Of a DNA stretch of 64,000 nt, positions 16,908 to 24,046 are shown piece by piece; within the stretch, counting starts at the first letter, position 1; each line of letters begins with the position of its first letter. This stretch comes from UBA5070 sp035913415 (GTDB lineage: Bacteria; Fibrobacterota; Fibrobacteria; UBA5070), in the NCBI GenBank assembly GCA_035913415.1, contig JAMIIV010000216.1, positions 1-64,000 of the forward strand. The letters are read 5' to 3'. The notes beneath the pieces were generated by a model. The model was not told the origin of the DNA. It did no database searches and worked only from the letters and a program-made list of their open reading frames with translations. The translations under genes were made by a program, and so were the position numbers.

Positions 16908-17420
16908 TCAGAACACCAGGCGGCGAGCGAACTGGTACTTGCCGAGCCAGTACGACTCGTCCAGGTTCGAGTACTTCACGCCACCGGACGAGGTCGCGTT
17001 GATGAACATGTTGTCGCCCATGTAGATGCCCACGTGGTCGATGGCCGTTGGCGAGTCCCCGAAGAACACCAGGTCGCCGGGAAGCAACGCGAACTTGAAG
17101 ACCCTGACGCCCACCGCGCTCTGCTGGACGGCCACCCGTGGCAACTGCACCGAGAGCGCCTTGCCCACCACCTGCTGCGTGAACGCCGAGCAGTCGATGC
17201 CTTCCATCGTCTGGCCTCCCCATAGGTAAGGGGTTCCCAGGTAGGTGTCCGCCACGGCCTTCAGGATGGCACGGTCGATTTCCTTGGCCGCCATCAGCGA
17301 GGCGCGCAGATTCCGCCCCTCCTCGCGGGTGTAGGCGGGACGATTTTCGGCCAGTTGAACGAATTTCGGACCGCACCCGGAAACCAGGAGCGTGGCAACT
17401 GCGACAACGATTCGATGCAT
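16908..17420 (-). CDS. NlpC/P60 peptidoglycan hydrolase lipoprotein
   Basis: A 170-residue lipoprotein (lipobox LLVSGC, Cys near residue 16) with an NlpC/P60 cysteine-peptidase domain, which cuts peptide bonds in peptidoglycan stems. Visible are TPYLWGGQTMEGIDCSAFTQ with the catalytic Cys in GIDCSAF, LLPGDLVFFG, and DHVGIYMGDNMFINA with the catalytic His. It lies convergent to the solute-binding gene inside the T6SS accessory region. It may open the cell wall for T6SS assembly or be a housekeeping hydrolase; its own lipobox argues against a T6SS amidase effector. I prefer the ATG at 17420 to a GTG 15 bases upstream. Neither has a clear ribosome-binding site, but a TAAACTTG motif precedes it at 17441-17448. 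Confidence 0.88.
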   Translation of the reverse strand: MHRIVVAVATLLVSGCGPKFVQLAENRPAYTREEGRNLRASLMAAKEIDRAILKAVADTYLGTPYLWGGQTMEGIDCSAFTQQVVGKALSVQLPRVAVQQSAVGVRVFKFALLPGDLVFFGDSPTAIDHVGIYMGDNMFINATSSGGVKYSNLDESYWLGKYQFARRLVF

Positions 17421-17458
17421 GTGTGACGTACGCACACCGGCAAGTTTAGGAAGCGACC

Positions 17459-17466
17459 TACCTTGT
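17459..17466 (+). promoter_or_regulatory. Candidate promoter element TACCTTGT
   Basis: TACCTTG lies 9 bases before the ATG of the next gene and matches the recurring TAnnTTTG-like motif of this window at all but one fixed position. Confidence 0.35.
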
Positions 17467-17474
17467 AGCCAAGG

Positions 17475-17936
17475 ATGTACCTCCGCTCACGAATTTCATT
17501 CATCTTGCTCGCTCTCTCTTTCGGCTTCGCCTCGCCGGCGATGGCGGCCCCTTTCTACGGGCGCGAGAGTCTCGCGAAGCTGCGCGAATACGGTGTCGCC
17601 GTGCGCGTCCTTTGCACCGGTGCGCTATCCCAGCACAACGACGTCTTCCGCGGCCACATCGAGAACCGGTTGCGCAACCGGGGGGTCGAGGTCGTCCCCG
17701 CCGGATCCGTCGTCCTCAAGCTGGTCGTCAATTCCATCCAGTCCGAAGACGGCTTCTTCGTGGCCCACATGGCCATGGAACTCGACCAGACCGCCTTTCT
17801 GGCGTCCAACAACAAGATGGTCGAAGCCCCCACCTGGGACGCCTGGAAGATGGGCGAATACCGGGAAGAAGACCTCCTTCAGGAAATCGACGACCTCGCC
17901 CGACAATTCCTGAACGATTACATCGCCACAAACTGA
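17475..17936 (+). CDS. Small exported protein of unknown function in the T6SS region
   Basis: A 153-residue protein with a clear signal peptide (hydrophobic core SFILLALSFGFASPAMA, cleavage after AMA). I do not recognise the mature part. It contains an alpha/beta pattern, FRGHIENRLRNRGVEVVP followed by VVLKLVVNSI, that recalls the small periplasmic domains of the LpoB/CsgG/TolB-N type, and ends in an acidic helical region (EEDLLQEIDDLARQFL). An AAGG sequence lies just before the ATG. It is the first of two exported genes that lead into clpV and vgrG, so a periplasmic role in the T6SS is a reasonable guess only. Confidence 0.7.
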   Translation: MYLRSRISFILLALSFGFASPAMAAPFYGRESLAKLREYGVAVRVLCTGALSQHNDVFRGHIENRLRNRGVEVVPAGSVVLKLVVNSIQSEDGFFVAHMAMELDQTAFLASNNKMVEAPTWDAWKMGEYREEDLLQEIDDLARQFLNDYIATN

Positions 17937-17964
17937 ACTGTCCCCACTCCGGAGACTCCCGATC

Positions 17965-18576
17965 GTGACAACCCTGCTCGCAGCCCTGGCATCCCTGCTC
18001 ATGTCCGCCCCGGCCACCCCCGGCTTGGTGGTCCTGGAATATCAGTCCAAGGGCATCCTGGACAAGACCGTGCTGCGCAGCCTGTGGGAACGCACCCACG
18101 AAATGGTCGCGGCCGCCGCACCCGGACGGGTCCTCGACGCGGCCGAGACGCGCAAGCGGCTGTTCGACCAGAGCATCCTGGTTCCTGCCCGGTGCGACCA
18201 GGCCTGCCTGCTGCGTGTCGCCGACAAGCTCCAGGCCCGCGAACTTCTCGTTCCCACCGTCGAGAAGAACGGCGATGTCGTGAAACTGACCTTCCAGGTG
18301 GTCAACGGACGCTCCGGCGCGGTCACGGCCCAGACGGTCTCGGGCTCCGACGGCCGTATCGGCATGGCCATCGAATCGGGTGTACGGGAGCTCTTCAAAG
18401 GGGGGGCACCCTCGTCCGAAGATGGAATTCCCACCGAGGCCTGGACGGCCGCAGGCGTTCTCGCCGCTGGCGCCGGACTCGTGATCGTGCTCGGACTCGA
18501 TGCCCCCGACACCCCAGCCAACACCCCGGTCGCCCCCGCGCCCCCTCCGATCTTCGAGGTCGTCGACATCGACTGA
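17965..18576 (+). CDS. Exported TolB-N/CsgG-like protein of unknown function
   Basis: A 203-residue protein starting at a GTG (17965), with a short hydrophobic N-terminus ending near SAPA. Residues ~20-140 follow the pattern of small periplasmic alpha/beta domains seen in many proteins of this sort: a strand (LVVLEYQSKG), a helix, a pair of cysteines (CDQACLLRVADKLQARELLV), then VVKLTFQVVNGRSGAV. A hydrophobic stretch at about 156-176 (AAGVLAAGAGLVIVLGL) could be a C-terminal membrane anchor, followed by a Pro-rich tail. Family assignment is by pattern only. It lies 28 bases after the previous exported gene and 76 before clpV, so it probably belongs to the same transcript. Confidence 0.68.
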   Translation: MTTLLAALASLLMSAPATPGLVVLEYQSKGILDKTVLRSLWERTHEMVAAAAPGRVLDAAETRKRLFDQSILVPARCDQACLLRVADKLQARELLVPTVEKNGDVVKLTFQVVNGRSGAVTAQTVSGSDGRIGMAIESGVRELFKGGAPSSEDGIPTEAWTAAGVLAAGAGLVIVLGLDAPDTPANTPVAPAPPPIFEVVDID

Positions 18577-18652
18577 CCGCGCGGAAAGCCCCTTCGTCCC
18601 TCGTTTCGCCCGCCCCACGCACCCGCCCTTGCCCCGCCCAGGAGCCTCGCCC

Positions 18653-21289
18653 ATGCTCACCAAGGACATCCGCCGCCTTCTGTCGTTGCTGAATCCCCAT
18701 TGCACCCGCTTGATGGAAGGTGCGGTGGGAGCGTGCGTGCAACGCTCGCATTACGAGGTTTCGCCCGCGCATCTACTCTCCCAGATCCTCGACGACGCCA
18801 CCGGCGACATGCCCCGCATCCTCGCGCACGCGGGCGTCGAAGCCTCGCTCGGGAAAGGCGCATTGGAGACCGAACTCCAGCGCATGCGCACCGGCAACAC
18901 CGCGCGCCCCACGTTTTCGCCTCGCCTGATCGAACTTCTCGAATCGGCCTGGATGGAGTCTTCGGTCAACCTGGGCGAAACGAAGATCCGGTCGGCCGCC
19001 ATCCTGCTGGCCTACGACGAGTCCCTGCAATCGGTCGACGCCCCCCTGGAAGACTTCCTGCGGTTGCTGAAGCTCCCGCAACTGCGCGAGAACGCCGCGA
19101 AGCTCCTGGGTCCCTCCGTCGAAACCCCTTCCGCGGCCGTGGCCACCGCAGCCAAACCGTCGCCTGCCGACGACAACGGCCCCCTGGCCCGCTTCACGGT
19201 CGATTTCACCGATCTCGCGCGACGCGGCAAGATCGACCCCGTCTTCGGCCGGGACGAGGAAATCCGCCAGGCCATCGACATCCTGTCCCGCCGTCGCAAG
19301 AACAACCCCATCTTCATCGGCGAAGCCGGCGTGGGCAAGACCGCCGTCGTCGAAGGGCTGGCCCTGAAGATCTGCCAAGGCCAGGTCCCGGACGTCCTCA
19401 AAGGCGTGCGCCTGCTGTCCCTCGACCTCGGCCTGCTCTCGGCGGGTGCCGGCGTGCGTGGCGAATTTGAGAATCGCCTGAAGTCGCTCATCCAGGAAGT
19501 GAAGGCCTCCGAGACTCCGGTCATCCTGTTCATCGACGAGGCCCACACCCTCATCGGGGCGGGAGGCGAAGCCGGCAAGAACGACGCCGCGAACCTCCTG
19601 AAGCCCGAGCTCGCCCGAGGCGAACTCAAGTGCATCGCCGCGACCACCTTCACCGAATTCCGCAAGTACCTGGAGAAGGACCCCGCCATCGCCCGCCGGT
19701 TCCAGCAGGTGGTGATCCCCGAGCCCGACCCGGCCACCGCGGCCGTCATGCTCCGAGGCCTGCGCCAACGCTACGAGCAGTTCCACGGCGTGCGGATCTC
19801 CCATCAGGCCGTGGAGGCCGCCTGCGATCTTTCCGACCGCTACGTCCCGGGGCGCCAGCTTCCGGACAAGGCGGTGGATCTTCTCGACACCGCCGCCGCC
19901 CGCGTGAAGATGGGTCTGTCCACCCCCCCGGCGGCACTTCAGCGTCTGGACCAATCCCTGGTCGACCTCGACTCCCAGACGCGATCCCTCGAACACGACC
20001 GCGCCCTGCGGCCGTCCCGGTTCGACCCGTCGCTCCTGGACAGCATCCAGGAGCGACGTCGATCGCTGGAGGCCGAACGCGAAACCATCCAGGCAAGGTG
20101 GCAGGCCGAACTTGCCAAGGTCCACGCCATCCTGGATGCCCCCGAGGACACCCTGGCCGAGACCGTCGAGGCCCTGTGGACCGAGCTCGACGAACTCCAG
20201 GGTGAGACACCCCTGGTCCATGTGCATGTCACCCGCGAAGTCCTTTCGCAGGTGATCGAAGAATGGACCGGCATTCCCGCCGGCAACATGCTGCGCGACG
20301 AAGCCCGCATGCTCCTGGAACTGGAATCCACGCTCAACACCAAGGTGATCGGGCAACCCTGGGGATTGCGCGAGATCGCCCAATCCATCCGCTCGGCCCG
20401 CATGGGGCTCATCCGGCCCGAGACGCCCCGCGGCGTGTTCCTGCTCACCGGCCCCAGCGGCGTGGGCAAGACGGAAACCGCCAAGGCGATCGCCGGACTG
20501 CTCTACGGCGGCGAACGCGCCGTGGTCACGTTGTCCATGTCCGAATACCAAGACGCGATCTCCGTCACCCAGCTCAAGGGCGCCAGCGCCGGCTACGTGG
20601 GCTACGGCGACGGCGGTGTGCTCACCGAGGGAGTCCGCCGCAACCCCTACACGGTGGTGATCCTCGACGAGATCGAAAAGGCCCACCGCGACGTCCTCAA
20701 CATGTTCTACCAGGTCTTCGACCAGGGCATCCTCCGCGACGGCGAAGGTCGCGACATCAGCTTCCGCAACGCCGTGATCATCATGACCTCCAACCTGGGC
20801 ACCCGCACCATCACCGAGATGGCCATGGATCCCGAGTCTTCGTACACCTACGAGGAATACGCCGAGGCGGTGACACCCGAACTCACGGATCATTTCCAAC
20901 CCGCATTGCTGGCTCGGTGCAAGGTGGTTCCCTTCCTGCCTCTGGGCGCCGATTCCCTGCGCACCATCGTCGCCCTCAAGCTCGATCGCGTCGCCCGCCG
21001 CCTGGAGGCCACCCACGGCGTCAAGCTCGGTTGCTCCGAAGGCCTCCTGGACCACATCGTTTCCCGCTGCAGCCAGGTCCAGAGCGGCGCCCGCCTCCTG
21101 GACACCATCCTGGACCGCGACATCCTGCCGGGCGTCTCCCGCCTGCTTCTGTCCCGCATCGCCGAAGGCGCCGAAGGCTCGCGCATCCTCGTGGGTCTGG
21201 GCGACGACGGCCAACCGCTGTTCCGTCTCGACGACGGCCAGGACGACGCCCCGGCGTCCGACACCGCGCCCGAGGTCGTCGCGGAATGA
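18653..21289 (+). CDS. clpV: T6SS sheath-recycling AAA+ ATPase ClpV (TssH)
   Basis: An 878-residue ClpB-type AAA+ ATPase of the ClpV class, which disassembles contracted TssB/TssC sheath. The N-terminal domain (about 1-150) is followed by AAA1 with Walker A GEAGVGKT, Walker B VILFIDEAH and the DPVFGRDEEIRQAIDIL entry segment, a middle domain shorter than in ClpB, then AAA2 with Walker A GPSGVGKTE, Walker B VVILDEIEKAH and the sensor region IIMTSNLGT. The ATG at 18653 has GGAG 8 bases upstream; the longer frame begins in low-complexity sequence. It is coupled to vgrG by an ATGA overlap. Confidence 0.96.
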   Translation: MLTKDIRRLLSLLNPHCTRLMEGAVGACVQRSHYEVSPAHLLSQILDDATGDMPRILAHAGVEASLGKGALETELQRMRTGNTARPTFSPRLIELLESAWMESSVNLGETKIRSAAILLAYDESLQSVDAPLEDFLRLLKLPQLRENAAKLLGPSVETPSAAVATAAKPSPADDNGPLARFTVDFTDLARRGKIDPVFGRDEEIRQAIDILSRRRKNNPIFIGEAGVGKTAVVEGLALKICQGQVPDVLKGVRLLSLDLGLLSAGAGVRGEFENRLKSLIQEVKASETPVILFIDEAHTLIGAGGEAGKNDAANLLKPELARGELKCIAATTFTEFRKYLEKDPAIARRFQQVVIPEPDPATAAVMLRGLRQRYEQFHGVRISHQAVEAACDLSDRYVPGRQLPDKAVDLLDTAAARVKMGLSTPPAALQRLDQSLVDLDSQTRSLEHDRALRPSRFDPSLLDSIQERRRSLEAERETIQARWQAELAKVHAILDAPEDTLAETVEALWTELDELQGETPLVHVHVTREVLSQVIEEWTGIPAGNMLRDEARMLLELESTLNTKVIGQPWGLREIAQSIRSARMGLIRPETPRGVFLLTGPSGVGKTETAKAIAGLLYGGERAVVTLSMSEYQDAISVTQLKGASAGYVGYGDGGVLTEGVRRNPYTVVILDEIEKAHRDVLNMFYQVFDQGILRDGEGRDISFRNAVIIMTSNLGTRTITEMAMDPESSYTYEEYAEAVTPELTDHFQPALLARCKVVPFLPLGADSLRTIVALKLDRVARRLEATHGVKLGCSEGLLDHIVSRCSQVQSGARLLDTILDRDILPGVSRLLLSRIAEGAEGSRILVGLGDDGQPLFRLDDGQDDAPASDTAPEVVAE

Positions 21290-23448
21290 ATGCCGACACC
21301 AGCCTCCTCACCCTCCGCCTCGCGGGCTTCGAATCCTCGTTGTTCGGAGTGCTCGGCTTCGAGGCCGTCGAATCGATCGGACGCCCCCTCTCGATGCGCG
21401 TCATCGCCGTCTCGAGGGAACGAGGCCTCGAGTTCGAAGATGTGATCGGTCAGCCGCTCGCGTTGCGGATCGACGCCCGCGACTCCCAGGAGATCCGCGG
21501 GGTCGTGACGGAATACCACGAGGAACCCTTCGGAGACCTCCTGAGCCGGTACGAATTCCACGTGCAGGGCCGCACCGCCCCCCTGGCCCACGGCAGCCAA
21601 TGCCGGGTGTTCCTGGGCAAGACCGCCCCCGAGATCATCCGGCAGGTGCTCGAGGAATCGGGAGTGGACGCCGCGCATCTGCGTCTGGCCACGACCAAGC
21701 CGCACCCGCGGCTGGACATGCACGTGCAGTACAACGAGACGAACCTGGAATTCTGCCAGCGTACCGCCGAGGCGGCTGGGATCTTCCTGTTCGAGTGCGA
21801 AGAAGGCGAGGACTCCATCGTGGTGGTCGCCGACGGCAACGACGCCTTCCCCGACGCCCCGCTGGCGGCCCCCCTGGTGTACCGCCCCGACCTGGGCATG
21901 GAACAGGCCGACGACACCGGGATCTACCGGGTGCGTCTTTCGCGCGCCATGCACCCGGGCAAGGTGCAGGTGGGATCGTACGAACACGACACCCCCGGTT
22001 CCATCCCGCGCGGAAACGCCGACGGTCCGGGGCAATCTCCCTGGAGCCGCTTCGACACGGGCCTGCGCGACAACGCCCGCACCTCCGACCTGGCCCGGAC
22101 CTGGCGGGAGTCGCTCACCCTCGCCCGCGAGCGCCTGACCGCCACCACCGCCACGCCGCTGTTGCGCGCCGGGACCAAATTCGCCATCCGGACGGATGGT
22201 TCCCCCGGTCACCCGGGATTCCCCGGCGACTACCTGGTCGTCGAGGTCCACCACCACGGTTCCCAGGAAGGCGGAATCCTCGGCACGGGCAACCCCTCCA
22301 GCTACACCAACAACATCGTGGCCCAGCCGGCCAGCCTGCCCTTCCGGATGCTTCCCGGCACTCCGCGACCCCGCGTGTCCGGGGTGCTGTTGGCGAAGGT
22401 CGACGGCGAACAGGGCAGCTACGCCCATCTCGACGACCAAGGCAGGTACCGGGCACGGCTGCCGTTCGACGAGAGCTCCACCGCGGCCGGCGCCGCCACG
22501 CCACCTGTGCGCCTGGCGCAGCCCTACGCCGGGCCGGGGTACGGACTGCACGCCCCCCTCCATGTCGGCAACGACCTGGTCCTGGCCTTCGAAGACGGCG
22601 ACATCGACCGCCCCATCGCCTTGGGGGCGCTTCCGAATCCGGCCAACACCAGTCCCGTCACCAGCCAGAACCGCTCGGAGTCCCGGTGGCGCACCGCCTC
22701 CGGCAACGATCTGGTCCTCGACGACCTCGAGGGCAAGACCCGGGTGCGGCTGGTGTCGTGCGGGCAACGCGAACTGCTCCTCGACGACGACCCCGACACC
22801 GCGCGCGCGCGCCTGTCGACCCCCGACGGCGCGATGCTCCTCCTCGATGACAAAAATCGTCTGGTCGAGCTGAGTCTGGCGGGAGGCAGCCACATGCTGC
22901 GGATCGCCGAGCAAGGCGAGGGCAAGGCCCAGGCGACCCTCTCGACCCAGACCGGCCACATGCTCCAGCTCGACGACGAGGCCAAGCTGCTGGGCATCCA
23001 GAGCGCCAAGGGCCACTTCGTGCGCATCGACGACGACAAGGACATCATCACGGTGTCCGACGCCAAGGGCAAACATGTCCTGCAGATCGACATCGCCGGC
23101 GGGAAGATCCTGCTGAAGACCGAGGGCGACATCGAGTTCAAAGCCAAGGGGAACTTCCAGCTCGAAGCCGCCGCGATCAAGCTCCAGAGCAAATCGGGCG
23201 CGATCGACCTCAAGGCCGCCCAGGCGCTGAACCTCCAGGGAGCCAACGCCAACCTCAAGGCCGACCAGAAGCTCGCCCTGCAATCGGGCCTGGACGCCGG
23301 AATCAAGGCCGGCATGAACCTGAAGCTCGAGGGTTCCGTCAATGTCGAGTCGAAAGCCGGCGTCGCGAACAAAATGACCGGTACCATGACCAACGTCGAA
23401 TCCAGCGCCTTGAATACCATCAAGGGCGCCATGGTGATGATCAACTGA
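21286..23448 (+). CDS. vgrG: T6SS spike protein VgrG (TssI)
   Basis: A 720-residue VgrG, the trimeric spike at the tip of the Hcp tube. The gp27-like part contains SRYEFHVQGR, the conserved CRVFLGKTAPEIIRQVLEE and VQYNETNLEFCQRTAEAAGIFLF (family: vqY.Et.~fl.RL.E.eGi.yfF). The gp5-like OB and beta-prism part follows; from about residue 500 to the end come repetitive strands such as AIKLQSKSGAIDLKAAQALN, a long beta-helical needle. No extra enzymatic domain is fused, so cargo is likely bound non-covalently, perhaps through a PAAR protein that is not in the window. The frame continues upstream inside clpV, but the ATG at 21286 in the overlap is the real start. Confidence 0.94.
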   Translation: MNADTSLLTLRLAGFESSLFGVLGFEAVESIGRPLSMRVIAVSRERGLEFEDVIGQPLALRIDARDSQEIRGVVTEYHEEPFGDLLSRYEFHVQGRTAPLAHGSQCRVFLGKTAPEIIRQVLEESGVDAAHLRLATTKPHPRLDMHVQYNETNLEFCQRTAEAAGIFLFECEEGEDSIVVVADGNDAFPDAPLAAPLVYRPDLGMEQADDTGIYRVRLSRAMHPGKVQVGSYEHDTPGSIPRGNADGPGQSPWSRFDTGLRDNARTSDLARTWRESLTLARERLTATTATPLLRAGTKFAIRTDGSPGHPGFPGDYLVVEVHHHGSQEGGILGTGNPSSYTNNIVAQPASLPFRMLPGTPRPRVSGVLLAKVDGEQGSYAHLDDQGRYRARLPFDESSTAAGAATPPVRLAQPYAGPGYGLHAPLHVGNDLVLAFEDGDIDRPIALGALPNPANTSPVTSQNRSESRWRTASGNDLVLDDLEGKTRVRLVSCGQRELLLDDDPDTARARLSTPDGAMLLLDDKNRLVELSLAGGSHMLRIAEQGEGKAQATLSTQTGHMLQLDDEAKLLGIQSAKGHFVRIDDDKDIITVSDAKGKHVLQIDIAGGKILLKTEGDIEFKAKGNFQLEAAAIKLQSKSGAIDLKAAQALNLQGANANLKADQKLALQSGLDAGIKAGMNLKLEGSVNVESKAGVANKMTGTMTNVESSALNTIKGAMVMIN

Positions 23449-23469
23449 GCCCGCACTCAGGAGCCCCCC

Positions 23470-23880
23470 ATGACACTACCCGCAAGCGTTCCCTCCCTGC
23501 TCGCCGCGCTCTTCGTGCAGCTCCCCCCTGCGCCAGCGCTCCCCCCCACGCGCATTTCCGTCGAGTGCCAACCCTGTTCACCCGACCAATCGCTCCAGCT
23601 TGACACCGCGCTCCAAGCTGCCGTGTCGCGCACCGGACTCAAACACGCCTCGGACTCCAACGTCCGCGCCTCACGCATCGAGCTTGTCGTGATGCTCGAC
23701 GATTCCCTCGCATCGGTCGCCCATTCGGTGTACAGCCCCGGGGGCAGCTTGTTGCAGACCGGCCGCGAAGACATCGAGGGTGGCCTGCCCGCCCTGCTGA
23801 CCTCGACGCTCCCCGACTCCCTCGTGTCGGCGGCCCACCAGGCCATGCAGGACGCGGCCAGTCGCGCCCGATCGCGCTGA
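23470..23880 (+). CDS. Small exported protein of unknown function after vgrG
   Basis: A 136-residue protein with a hydrophobic N-terminus (LLAALFVQLPPAPALPP) that is probably a signal peptide. The mature part has a Cys pair (CQPCSPDQ) and an alpha/beta pattern (ALQAAVSRTGL then IELVVMLDDSLASV) similar in layout to the two small exported proteins before clpV. I do not recognise the family. A GGAG sequence lies 7 bases before the ATG, and the gap from vgrG is 21 bases, so it is probably co-transcribed. It could be a vgrG-linked accessory, effector or immunity protein; the sequence does not decide this. Confidence 0.65.
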   Translation: MTLPASVPSLLAALFVQLPPAPALPPTRISVECQPCSPDQSLQLDTALQAAVSRTGLKHASDSNVRASRIELVVMLDDSLASVAHSVYSPGGSLLQTGREDIEGGLPALLTSTLPDSLVSAAHQAMQDAASRARSR

Positions 23881-24046
23881 ACCGCTCGACGGGAGCCCCC
23901 CCCCCCCTGGCCCACCCGGATTCCCTGGAGCCCGGAACCACTGTAACTGTTTTGCTGTCAAAGACATCTCCATGAACGGGAGAGCCGTGAATGACGACTC
24001 TTCAGGCGGACGAGAGCCTTCCAGCCCTCGCGATCGGAGAAGCGTC

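Noticed and set aside
16908..17420. NlpC/P60 protein as a T6SS amidase (Tae) effector
   Set aside because: It has its own lipobox and no adjacent immunity gene, which fits a resident cell-wall hydrolase better.
18773..21214. 813-residue open frame on the minus strand opposite clpV
   Set aside because: It is a mirror of the ClpV coding sequence in a high-GC genome. Its composition (Gly/Val/His-rich repeats) is not protein-like.
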